Source: a virus
IMG/VR virus record: IMGVR_UViG_3300021091_005099
Coordinates: 49,994-113,993 of that record
Length of the DNA stretch: 64,000 nt
Reading direction: 5' to 3' (one strand)
The translations under genes were made by a program, and so were the position numbers. Of this stretch, positions 8,059 to 15,487 are shown piece after piece (position 1 is the stretch's first letter; every line of letters begins with the position of its first letter). The notes beneath the pieces are model-generated. The model saw only the letters and a list, made by a program, of their open reading frames with translations. It did not search any database and was not told where the DNA came from.

Positions 8059-8087
8059 ATTTTAATTGTATTTAGATGATTTGTCAA
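8059..8087 (-). promoter_or_regulatory. Sigma70-type promoter for cupin-QueE unit, near-leaderless
   Basis: Minus strand: -35 TTGACA (8082-8087), 17-nt spacer, -10 TAAAAT (8059-8064). The predicted start point near 8052 leaves only about 2 nt before the ATG at 8050. The -35 abuts the hairpin at 8088-8113. Confidence 0.65.
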
Positions 8088-8113
8088 GGCAGGTGCTGGT
8101 AATGGCACCTGCC
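8088..8113 (-). terminator. Hairpin after YhhQ (probable terminator)
   Basis: A perfect 9-bp inverted repeat (GGCAGGTGC / GCACCTGCC) with an 8-nt loop lies directly after the YhhQ stop codon and before the cupin promoter. It lacks a clean U-tract, so it may be a weak or factor-assisted terminator, or an RNA 3'-end stabiliser. Confidence 0.55.
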
Positions 8114-8120
8114 TCATGAT

Positions 8121-8762
8121 CTATCCAACCAGTTTCCTCTGCAGCTTGTTCTGCAGATACATCAGCAACACTCCATACGCGGGCAAAAAGATTATGAATC
8201 CCACAATGATTTTGACCAAGGTGTTGTTGAAGGCCACCGCATGCACCCACGGCTGCGGATAGAACGCAGTGTAGAAGAATGTGTAGGTGTCAATGATGTT
8301 GGCCGCCACAGTGCTGAGGGCCGGAGCCAGCCACCAGTTGCTGGTCCACTTCTCACGTATGTACTGCATCACGTAAACGTCCAGCATGGTGCCCACTGCA
8401 TATGCGGTGCCGGATGCCACGCCCACTCTGATTGCGTGTGGGTCCTTCAATATAAGAAGCACAGCCACCGACGCCACTATGGCGGGCAGCATGGCCATGG
8501 CCACCACCGCCCTGGCGGTGTGCTTGCCCACCAACCGCACGGTGAGATCGCTTGCGACCACCACCAGCGGGAACGTGAAGGCCGCAGCTGCCAATGGGAA
8601 GCTGGTCTGCCAGCCCAGTATGTTGATCTTTTCTGCAAAGAGATTGAAGCGTATGGTCACAAGATAATTGCTAATAGCAATGATCACTGTGTGGAATATC
8701 ACCAAATTCCGCAACAGGCCACGGTCAACATCTTTCAACAGATTGTTTAGATAGTTTGTCAT
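8121..8762 (-). CDS. yhhQ: VUT-family queuosine-precursor transporter (YhhQ-like)
   Basis: A 213-residue inner-membrane protein with about six hydrophobic segments. The pattern VVVASDLTVRLVGKHTAR, an internal YAVGTMLDVYVMQ and a late WWLAPALSTVAANIIDT closely match YhhQ, which imports 7-deazaguanine precursors (preQ0/preQ1). The start at 8762 (MTNYLNNLL) has AGGAG upstream; an earlier in-frame ATG at 8810 would lie within the preceding gene. Here it would bring in base precursors for the TGT-like enzyme encoded in the same region. Confidence 0.88.
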   Translation of the reverse strand: MTNYLNNLLKDVDRGLLRNLVIFHTVIIAISNYLVTIRFNLFAEKINILGWQTSFPLAAAAFTFPLVVVASDLTVRLVGKHTARAVVAMAMLPAIVASVAVLLILKDPHAIRVGVASGTAYAVGTMLDVYVMQYIREKWTSNWWLAPALSTVAANIIDTYTFFYTAFYPQPWVHAVAFNNTLVKIIVGFIIFLPAYGVLLMYLQNKLQRKLVG

Positions 8763-8773
8763 GTTTCTCCTTT

Positions 8774-9241
8774 TTAGGTTTGCCATTCCTCCCATGGAAA
8801 GACCACCCACTGCGGCTGTAGACTTTTGTCAATCTCGTAGCCCTGGTAGTCCATTTTGACAGGCGATGGTTTGTTATTGACCACAGCAGCAAAACGCACA
8901 CGCTCAGGTTTTCCAAAGTTGTCCACGATGTATTGGAACGTGGCTCCGGTGTCGTTGATGTCGTCAATGATCAAAATCTTTTTCTGAAATGCGTATTCTT
9001 TTTCCAGCACAGAGAGGTTGGGCTTGACTGCATGATCCCTCAGTCGCACGTCCAGCACTGCGTGCTCCTTTTTCAATCTATGTGATAGGTACACTCCTGG
9101 CACGCAGCCACCTCTGTTGATGCCCAGTATAATGCTAGGCATCCACATGGAATGCACCAGCTGATCCTCAATTTGAGTCAGTGCCTGGCGCATCTGCAGT
9201 GTGGTAAAATAAGTTTTTTGCACAGTATCAACCGCTGTCAT
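8774..9241 (-). CDS. Purine-type phosphoribosyltransferase
   Basis: A 155-residue type I phosphoribosyltransferase with the PRPP-binding motif ILIIDDINDTGATFQ. The N-terminal GINRGGCVPGVYLSHRL fits hypoxanthine/xanthine/guanine salvage enzymes, which join a base to PRPP. It overlaps the small membrane protein upstream by 4 nt. Next to GMP reductase and the transporter it suggests remodelling of guanine-nucleotide pools. The exact base specificity cannot be read from sequence. Confidence 0.8.
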   Translation of the reverse strand: MTAVDTVQKTYFTTLQMRQALTQIEDQLVHSMWMPSIILGINRGGCVPGVYLSHRLKKEHAVLDVRLRDHAVKPNLSVLEKEYAFQKKILIIDDINDTGATFQYIVDNFGKPERVRFAAVVNNKPSPVKMDYQGYEIDKSLQPQWVVFPWEEWQT

Positions 9242-9471
9242 TTTAATAGTAATCCTGCCACGTAGATGGCTGTTAATCCTGCATTAAGTGCTATTAGACT
9301 GCGTTCTTGCCACAGTATGCCCACTAGCACCCATATGCCATTGGCCACGCAAAATAGATACACATATACCGGAAACACGTTGAAGGCTGCCAGCGTGGCG
9401 GCGCACAACAGAACCACTGTTCCGATCCAGGCCAGCGATTGGTAAGGTTTGGTTGGTAATTTACTTGCCAT
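9238..9471 (-). CDS. Small membrane protein
   Basis: A 77-residue protein with two or three hydrophobic segments and conserved Trp/Asn positions (VANGIWVLVGILWQERS). It overlaps GMP reductase by 11 nt and the phosphoribosyltransferase by 4 nt. It resembles in plan the 93-residue membrane protein at 21221-21502. The function is unknown. Confidence 0.7.
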   Translation of the reverse strand: MASKLPTKPYQSLAWIGTVVLLCAATLAAFNVFPVYVYLFCVANGIWVLVGILWQERSLIALNAGLTAIYVAGLLLK

Positions 9472-10504
9472 CGTAGACCCTGTTGATCACGTTGTTGACC
9501 CTCACGAAGTGAGCGCACTTCGGCATGTCCTTGATACGTCTAGCTCCGATGTAGGTGCAGGTGCTTCTCACACCACCCAATATCTGTTCCACTGTGTCCT
9601 TCACAGGACCTCGGTCATCCAGCAGCACTGTCTTTCCCTCTGTGCCTCTGTAGCCGTCCTTGCGCATGCCATACCTCTCAAAGGCCGACTCGGAACTCAT
9701 GCCATAAAAAACTCTCTTGCCATCACGCAGCTCCAATTCTGATTCTTCATGTGCCGCCAGCATGCCTCCCAGCATCACGAAGTGTGCGCCGGCAGCCAGC
9801 GCCTTTGACACGTCTCCGGACTGGGTGCAACCTCCATCGGCTATGATGTGCCCGCCAACTCCATTGGCAGCGTCAGCACACTCCACGATAGCGGAGAACT
9901 GCGGCACTCCCACCCCGGTCTGAGTCCTGGTGGTGCACACGGATCCAGGCCCTATGCCGATCTTGACCACGTCTGCGCCGTTTATTATCAGTTCCTCTGT
10001 CATCTCAGGCGACACGACGTTGCCCGCTATCAGCACCTTGTCTGGGTATTCGGATCTTATCCTCTTCACAAAGTCCACGAACTGTTCGTGGTATGCGTTG
10101 GCCACGTCTATCGTTATGGTTGGTATGTCCGGGAATGCCCGCATGACCTGTTTCAGTGTCTGGTAGTCCTGCGTGTTCTCGTCCCATATGGCTCCCGTTC
10201 CCACGCACGCAGACACATATTTGAATTTTATGCCTGTGCCCGCGGTCTGCTTCCATTGGTCTATAGTGTAGTGCTTGCGTATCACCGTCAGCATCTTGTA
10301 ATCCTGTAGCACGCGTGCCATGGAAAAAGTGCCAACTCCATCCATGTTGCTGGCCATTATTGGTGTGTATGAAAGTTGTTTGCGGCTGTTCCTGAATGTG
10401 AAGTCTCTCGTCATGTCCACGTCTCTGCGAGAGTTAAGCGTGGATCTCTTGGGTTTGAGCAACACGTCGGAATAATCCAGATGCAGGGTGTGATCAATTC
10501 GCAT
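9461..10504 (-). CDS. guaC: GMP reductase
   Basis: A 347-residue TIM-barrel enzyme, the same length as E. coli GuaC and colinear with it. It starts MRIDHTLHLDYSDVLLKPKR; the catalytic loop is GPGSVCTTRTQTGVG with the nucleophile near C190. The reaction is NADPH-dependent conversion of GMP to IMP. No CBS domains are present, unlike IMP dehydrogenase. In a phage that also carries FolE and 7-deazaguanine genes, it may redirect host guanine nucleotides. Confidence 0.92.
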   Translation of the reverse strand: MRIDHTLHLDYSDVLLKPKRSTLNSRRDVDMTRDFTFRNSRKQLSYTPIMASNMDGVGTFSMARVLQDYKMLTVIRKHYTIDQWKQTAGTGIKFKYVSACVGTGAIWDENTQDYQTLKQVMRAFPDIPTITIDVANAYHEQFVDFVKRIRSEYPDKVLIAGNVVSPEMTEELIINGADVVKIGIGPGSVCTTRTQTGVGVPQFSAIVECADAANGVGGHIIADGGCTQSGDVSKALAAGAHFVMLGGMLAAHEESELELRDGKRVFYGMSSESAFERYGMRKDGYRGTEGKTVLLDDRGPVKDTVEQILGGVRSTCTYIGARRIKDMPKCAHFVRVNNVINRVYDGK

Positions 10505-10772
10505 CCATTTCTCCTTCTCTGGTCTTGCACATGTTCAATATGTTGTGGTAGTGATCCCATGCCTGCTTCAAAGCCGGATACTTCTGTCTAAGCTCTTCAT
10601 CTTTTGAGGTGTAGAACATGTCTCCCCAATCCATCTGCACGTTGGCCGCCGTGGCCACTGTGCCCACGTTGATGTCTGTGTTGTACAACGTTTCATCCAG
10701 CGCAAAGGTTTCGCTGGCGTCCAGCTCAGGGAAAAGTGATGCAGAAGTCATTGCTGTAAGTTTTTTATCCAT
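10494..10772 (-). CDS. Conserved hypothetical protein
   Basis: A protein of about 92 residues. The start at 10772 (MDKKLTAMT) overlaps the FolE stop (ATGGATAA); a second ATG at 10751 is possible. It has an acidic core (FPELDASETFALDETLYN) and a helical C-terminus (YPALKQAWDHYHNIL). It overlaps GMP reductase by 11 nt. The function is unknown. Confidence 0.65.
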   Translation of the reverse strand: MDKKLTAMTSASLFPELDASETFALDETLYNTDINVGTVATAANVQMDWGDMFYTSKDEELRQKYPALKQAWDHYHNILNMCKTREGEMDAN

Positions 10773-11517
10773 TTGGCCCACACTGTGCTTCCTGCAGTTG
10801 TATGTTGTGCATAAATTCACTCTTCAATGCCGGGTCCGTCTTCAATAACCCCTTCAGCACCGTGGTCTGCGTGCTGGAATCACCGCTTCTTATCCCTCGG
10901 TTCTCGCAGCAGCCGTGTCTGGCCCTGATGTAGACACCCACTGCCGGGCTTTCCGTGAGCTGTGCTATCTTGTATGCTATCTTCTCTGTGAGCTCTTCCT
11001 GCAGATGTCCTCTCGCGGCCTGGTGCTGCGCTATCCTGGTGTACTTGCTGAGTCCGATCAGACGCTTGCCCGGGAGACATCCGATGTAGCACACGCCCGT
11101 CATGGGCTGATGGTGATGCGAGCACATGCTCTTGATGTCGGACCTGATCACTATCAGCTGATCGTATCTGCCATCTTCGTTGGGAAATGTCGTGACTTCT
11201 GGTGGAGGGTTGTATCTCCCTCCCATGATCTCCGTTATGTACATCTTGGCCAGCCTGCGGCCTGTGCCAACGCTGTTGGGATCATTGGTCCTGTCTATGA
11301 CCAAGCTGTCCAGCACAGCGTCGAATTTCGTGGTCAGCTCGTCAATCAGTTTTTCTCTCTCCCCATTTTCAATATATCTGCTGATGTTGTCCGCCGCGAA
11401 GAACCTCTCACCTGACTTCACTATCCTTTCGCGTATCTGCTGGCTGATCGGCTTGTTTTTGTCAGTCCAAGTGTCCATCAAACCCCCTGACATGATATCT
11501 TTACGTGTGTCTGACAT
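10765..11517 (-). CDS. folE: GTP cyclohydrolase I
   Basis: A 250-residue enzyme. The zinc and active-site motifs are CSHHHQPMTG (C132, H134, H135) and RHGCCENRG (Cys near 203). FolE makes dihydroneopterin triphosphate from GTP, the first step for folate and for the 7-deazaguanine pathway. The N-terminus is about 30 residues longer than in E. coli FolE. Its place among QueD-like, QueE, YhhQ and TGT-like genes favours the deazaguanine role. Confidence 0.93.
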   Translation of the reverse strand: MSDTRKDIMSGGLMDTWTDKNKPISQQIRERIVKSGERFFAADNISRYIENGEREKLIDELTTKFDAVLDSLVIDRTNDPNSVGTGRRLAKMYITEIMGGRYNPPPEVTTFPNEDGRYDQLIVIRSDIKSMCSHHHQPMTGVCYIGCLPGKRLIGLSKYTRIAQHQAARGHLQEELTEKIAYKIAQLTESPAVGVYIRARHGCCENRGIRSGDSSTQTTVLKGLLKTDPALKSEFMHNIQLQEAQCGPNG

Positions 11518-12557
11518 CAGTTAAATTCTTTTTGGTTAATCTTGTTATACCATTTTACAGCAGTGGCCACGATGTTGTCAATAGAACTGTGTGATGGCCG
11601 CCAGCCAAGTTCTGTGTTCGCGCGTGTGTTGTCGGCCACCAGCACAGGTGGATCGCCCGCCCTGCGCGGCATTTCCATTATCTTGATGTGCCCCACGTAT
11701 TTTTTTATGGTCTCCAACAGTTGCCTGTTGCTTGTGCTGATGCCGGAGCCCAGGTTATAAGTCTCACAGATCACATCACCAGACGCTCGCTGCAGTGCCA
11801 GCACGTGCGCCACCGCGAGATCGGTCACGTGGACATAGTCTCTCACACAGGTCCCATCCGCTGTGTCAAAATCAGTGCCAAACAGCTTGAATTCTCGATC
11901 TCTATGTGCTGCATCTATGGCCAATGGTATGATATGCGTCTCGTCCTCGCGCAGTTCACCGATCTCGCTGTCAGCGTCCGCTCCCGCGGCGTTGAAATAG
12001 CGCAGGCTGACGCTGCTCAGTCCATAGGCCACATGATAGTCCTTCAATACATTTTCAATCATCAACTTGCTCCTGCCATACGGGTTGATTGGATGCAGGT
12101 TGATGTCATCATCCCTGGCCACTCCGTTGGCGGGAATGCCATACACTGCAGCGCTTGAAGAGAAGACCACCTTGTTGATGCCTAGATCTCTCAACTTGTC
12201 CAACAACTGCACAGTCATTATCACGTTGTTCTTGTAATATTTAGATGGATCTCTCACAGACTCTCCCACCTGGGTGTGCGCGGCGAAATGTATACAGGAG
12301 TCTATGTTGTATCTGTTGATGATTTCCTGCAGGAAGTCAGTGTCTCTGGGCAGATGGCATTCAAATGCCGGTCCAAACTGCGTGGCCCAGGGTTTGGTCT
12401 TGATGTCTCTGTCAACCACGACCGGAGTGAACCCATTCTTGGTCAGCTCCTTGGCGGTGTGAGAACCGATGTAGCCGGCCCCTCCCACTACCAGCACCGA
12501 CTTGCTGATGCCTTTAGTACTTGGCTTCGGGCGCATACGTCCTGTAGTCGCTTCCAT
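11517..12557 (-). CDS. galE: UDP-glucose 4-epimerase
   Basis: An extended short-chain dehydrogenase of about 346 residues. It has the NAD-binding motif VVGGAGYIGSH, FSSSAAVYG, the catalytic YGRSK and LRYFNAAGAD, matching GalE. The ATG at 12557 has GGAGGAG just upstream; a second ATG is at 12536. It overlaps the glycosyltransferase gene. Together they suggest sugar-nucleotide supply for a glycosylation step on DNA, virion or host surface. Confidence 0.9.
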   Translation of the reverse strand: MEATTGRMRPKPSTKGISKSVLVVGGAGYIGSHTAKELTKNGFTPVVVDRDIKTKPWATQFGPAFECHLPRDTDFLQEIINRYNIDSCIHFAAHTQVGESVRDPSKYYKNNVIMTVQLLDKLRDLGINKVVFSSSAAVYGIPANGVARDDDINLHPINPYGRSKLMIENVLKDYHVAYGLSSVSLRYFNAAGADADSEIGELREDETHIIPLAIDAAHRDREFKLFGTDFDTADGTCVRDYVHVTDLAVAHVLALQRASGDVICETYNLGSGISTSNRQLLETIKKYVGHIKIMEMPRRAGDPPVLVADNTRANTELGWRPSHSSIDNIVATAVKWYNKINQKEFN

Positions 12558-13689
12558 CTCTCCTCCATTGCTCTCCCTTGCCTGTAATGATGTCGATCAT
12601 TCTGTCCACCGTGCCGTCGGTCCAATCCGATATCTTGCCCATGTTTGGCGATGGTGCCTGCAACAACACTTTCAATTTTTGCATGGCGTCTCTGCTGCTC
12701 CATGGCACGTACATCCTGCTGTCGTCATTGGCGAATGTTTCTGGGAATGACCTATATGCCGGAAAAAGAACATTGCAGCCCAGTGTGTCAGCTTCGGACA
12801 CTGTGTTTGACACCCAGTCCTGCAGTGCGCAGTTGAACAGCACTCTGGTGTCATTCAACAGTTCATAGTAGTCATTTTTTTTCAAGTGTTCGTAAATTTT
12901 AATTTTGCCAGACTTCTCCAAGTGCCTTGCGCGATGAACATAGTTTATGTTGTTGGATCGCAATGGTCCGCCACAGTAAACGGCGAACTCCGTGGCAGGC
13001 AATGACTCGTCGGCAAGCCATTGCTCGATTAGATCCATGAAAAACCCTGGCTGCTTTTCCTGATCCCATCTGGCGGCGTAGCCAACTCTCATTGTTCTTT
13101 GATCAAATGGTCTGATGGTCTTGATTCTCTCCAGCACTTCCTGTTTGCCATAACTCAGACCGGAAATGTTGTAGATGGGAGCGCGCCAGTTGGCTATTCT
13201 CATATGTGCCACCATCTCCTCGTTCGTGGCAAGTATATGCACGTTGGGTATCTCGTTGCACATCTGTTCATACAGGCTCATCCATCGGCTCATGCGCCAG
13301 ACATGCACGAAGTCATCTGGATCTATGGACTGTGCCAGGCACCTTAGATATATCCTCGGCCTGTACTTCTCTGGCGACTGTTGTATGATGTAGGGCAGCG
13401 ATTCCATGCCCGGTTGGAACATGTCCTCAAAAAATATCACGTCATCAGAAGTAACTTCTCCAGATTTCATCATGCGAACCAAATTCATCATCTGGCTCAT
13501 GCCGAAATAGCTCCTGCCGTGTGCGTCCAGCACCTGTCCAGTCACTATGGCTTTGGAATTGTCTATGGTGGTGCCGGGCACGACCACGTAGTCTATGCCG
13601 CGTTTCTTGTAGATTCTCTCGGTCCAATCGGTTAACTGTAGCGTGTAGCGACCTTCATAGGGCTCCAGGCCCATGTAAAATATTTTCAT
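12514..13689 (-). CDS. GT-B-type glycosyltransferase
   Basis: A protein of about 391 residues with two Rossmann-like halves. The C-terminal half has VGYAARWDQEKQPGFFMDLI and NCALQDWVSNTVSEADTLG, where a late acidic residue fits the nucleotide-sugar site of GT4-like enzymes. The ATG at 13689 overlaps the upstream stop (TGATG). It is adjacent to GalE. The acceptor is unknown; DNA is one option because of the surrounding base-modification genes. Confidence 0.75.
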   Translation of the reverse strand: MKIFYMGLEPYEGRYTLQLTDWTERIYKKRGIDYVVVPGTTIDNSKAIVTGQVLDAHGRSYFGMSQMMNLVRMMKSGEVTSDDVIFFEDMFQPGMESLPYIIQQSPEKYRPRIYLRCLAQSIDPDDFVHVWRMSRWMSLYEQMCNEIPNVHILATNEEMVAHMRIANWRAPIYNISGLSYGKQEVLERIKTIRPFDQRTMRVGYAARWDQEKQPGFFMDLIEQWLADESLPATEFAVYCGGPLRSNNINYVHRARHLEKSGKIKIYEHLKKNDYYELLNDTRVLFNCALQDWVSNTVSEADTLGCNVLFPAYRSFPETFANDDSRMYVPWSSRDAMQKLKVLLQAPSPNMGKISDWTDGTVDRMIDIITGKGEQWRRDGSDYRTYAPEAKY

Positions 13690-13994
13690 CACGTGCTTAC
13701 AATCACCTCCTTCTGGCTCTTCTTACCTACCAGCACGTGGGTGTGATACCCATGCATGGGATTGGTTTTCAAATATCTCATTAGGTCCGCCAAAATATTG
13801 TCATTGCCTTCATGTATTAAAAATTGATACAACGGTTCTGCTCGTCCATACAATGTCTCGTTAGAATCTAAAACTATGAATCCTCCCCATTCCACGGCAA
13901 AATCACTGAGATAATTTTCTCCGTAATGACGGAAGGTTTGATTGTTATTGATGTTAACGCCAGCATGTGGTTCAAATACTAATCTTATTCTCAT
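13689..13994 (-). CDS. Conserved hypothetical protein
   Basis: A 101-residue protein (MRIRLVFEPHAGVNINNN) ending in a basic KKSQKEV region. It is overlapped at both ends by coupled genes. It contains a YHTHVLVGKK segment but no assigned motif. The function is unknown. Confidence 0.65.
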   Translation of the reverse strand: MRIRLVFEPHAGVNINNNQTFRHYGENYLSDFAVEWGGFIVLDSNETLYGRAEPLYQFLIHEGNDNILADLMRYLKTNPMHGYHTHVLVGKKSQKEVIVST

Positions 13995-14341
13995 CGAGCA
14001 ATCCTTGTTAATTTGACACCACCATCACTAGTGTGTTTGATATGGTAATCACACTTCGCTCGCAGATGCAGCCATGTCCTGATCTTTTCATCCCGAACAT
14101 ATAGGGTCACCGTGTCTTCCATGTCATCATTGTAGCCGTGATACGCCCAGATGAAATCCTTGCCATAGGTATAACCAGCGCTGCCCATCATGGTGCAAAC
14201 ATTGGCCACGGCATCCACGAAGGTGTAGTCGGCATTTAGAGCCCCGCCACCTATGGGGAGATATCCTTTCCTCCGGGTCAGCGTTCTGACCGGAATGTTT
14301 ACTTCTATGTTAACCTCTTGGGTATTCTGCTTTCGAGCCAT
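13991..14341 (-). CDS. Conserved hypothetical protein
   Basis: A protein of about 116 residues. Two nearby starts exist (14350 and 14341); GGAGAG before the second favours it. It has a basic N-terminus and a beta-rich body with a WAYHGYNDDMED segment. It overlaps the QueD-like gene by about 30 nt. The function is unknown. Confidence 0.6.
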   Translation of the reverse strand: MARKQNTQEVNIEVNIPVRTLTRRKGYLPIGGGALNADYTFVDAVANVCTMMGSAGYTYGKDFIWAYHGYNDDMEDTVTLYVRDEKIRTWLHLRAKCDYHIKHTSDGGVKLTRIAR

Positions 14342-14732
14342 TCTCTCCATCCTCTGATACTTCTATTGTTATTTTTCTGCCTGGATAACGTTGTATGATC
14401 GCGAGATACAGATCATCCGATATCATTTCACAACTTTTGTAATCAAGTGCCAGCGTCTTCTCTGTGTATAATTTTTCCAACCATCTCTTGAACTGTATGA
14501 ATTCAATGTCTCGGTCATCGTGGAACACCTCTATCGCTACATGAAAATGGAACATGTGCCTGTGGGGATAGCCCAAGAAGCTCACGTCATATTCATCACC
14601 TGTGGCCAATTTTGAATCTGTCAGTGCCGCGGGATATTTGTGTATGCCTTCCTTGCGGAAAGTGACCCAGATCATCTTTGAGCTTTGACCTAATTTTTCT
14701 TTCAGTGCCTGCTCTCTCTGTGCTTCTATCAT
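14310..14732 (-). CDS. queD: QueD-like PTPS-fold protein
   Basis: A 140-residue protein. The order of elements fits 6-pyruvoyl-tetrahydropterin-synthase/QueD: H31, then PHRHMFHFHVAIEV (H62 and H64 aligned to the zinc HxH), DIEFIQFKRWLEKLY (for IDFAELK), LDYKS (for LDHHYLN), ISDDLYLAII, and EVSEDGENG (for the late Glu motif). QueD makes 6-carboxytetrahydropterin from the FolE product. No Cys is seen at the usual catalytic position before HxH, so activity is uncertain. Its ATG overlaps the upstream stop. Confidence 0.62.
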   Translation of the reverse strand: MIEAQREQALKEKLGQSSKMIWVTFRKEGIHKYPAALTDSKLATGDEYDVSFLGYPHRHMFHFHVAIEVFHDDRDIEFIQFKRWLEKLYTEKTLALDYKSCEMISDDLYLAIIQRYPGRKITIEVSEDGENGSKAEYPRG

Positions 14733-15247
14733 TTTATGATTTCATCCTTGCCATATTGGTCCCAATCTGTGAATCCCGACTTTTCTTTAAATTCTTTCAT
14801 GCTCATGGTCCACACTCCTGGATTGCTGTGTCTGAAAGTGACATCGTCTATCTTGAAGTGCAGTTGTTGGTCATCGTCGCTGTGCTGGAATATGATGGAG
14901 CAAAATGGTATGAACCTAGGTTCGTTCCATATCAGTGCGAATCTTTTCTTGACTTCTTCGTGATCAGCGTAGGGATAATCGATGGTGACATAATAACCAT
15001 TGTCCAACAACTTTTTCATCTGGAAAACCTGCGTGCCTAGGTTGTACTGGAACGTCCTGTTGGCTCCATAATACACTGCCTCGCAGCCATTCATGGTGGC
15101 CAGTTCCAACACATCATCAGTGCTTAGACTATTTGTGGCCAAAAATAAAGTTCTTTTACCATATGCAATGGTGTGCTCAATTTCAACGCCAGTGAACACA
15201 TTGACCTCGCTGTTGCTATAATGTCCTGTTGCATAATCTCTGTTCAT
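14729..15247 (-). CDS. Conserved hypothetical protein upstream of QueD-like gene
   Basis: A 172-residue protein starting MNRDYATGHYSNSEV. An earlier in-frame ATG at 15265 lies upstream of the predicted transcription start and is rejected. It contains VYYGANRTFQYNLGTQ and YPYADHEEVKKRF. No family is recognised. It is the first gene after a sigma70-type promoter and is coupled (ATGA) to the QueD-like gene, so a role in the same pathway is possible. Confidence 0.65.
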   Translation of the reverse strand: MNRDYATGHYSNSEVNVFTGVEIEHTIAYGKRTLFLATNSLSTDDVLELATMNGCEAVYYGANRTFQYNLGTQVFQMKKLLDNGYYVTIDYPYADHEEVKKRFALIWNEPRFIPFCSIIFQHSDDDQQLHFKIDDVTFRHSNPGVWTMSMKEFKEKSGFTDWDQYGKDEIIK

Positions 15248-15255
15248 GTTGCCTA

Positions 15256-15283
15256 ATTGTAGCATGATAATTTAATTTGTCAA
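15256..15283 (-). promoter_or_regulatory. Sigma70-type promoter, near-leaderless start at 15247
   Basis: Minus strand: -35 TTGACA (15278-15283), 16-nt spacer ending TGC, -10 TACAAT (15256-15261). The predicted start point near 15249 leaves about 2 nt before the ATG at 15247. Confidence 0.65.
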
Positions 15284-15285
15284 AG

Positions 15286-15486
15286 CTATTCGCTGTTTAC
15301 CAGTTGTTTTTCCAGTTCCGTGATCTGATCTTTGAGCGATAATTTCTCCTTTTTCAATCGCATCAATATGCTTTTGCTTTCAATGCTCCTGTCATGACGT
15401 CGAAGCTCGGTAACCTCTTCCACCTTCCTGTTGAGGTAATCATGATGCATCTTAAGTTTTCTCAGTTGCTTGTTCTTGTTGGCCAT
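15286..15486 (-). CDS. DUF465-like small coiled-coil protein
   Basis: A 66-residue helical protein (MANKNKQLRKLKMHHDYLNR). The pattern of a leading HHDYL, a short turn and RLKKEKLSLKDQITELE fits DUF465 (YdcH-like). The ribosome site GGAGGA (15491-15496) overlaps the TGT stop and fixes the start at 15486 rather than the in-frame upstream ATG at 15537. The function is unknown. Confidence 0.7.
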   Translation of the reverse strand: MANKNKQLRKLKMHHDYLNRKVEEVTELRRHDRSIESKSILMRLKKEKLSLKDQITELEKQLVNSE

Positions 15487-15487
15487 T

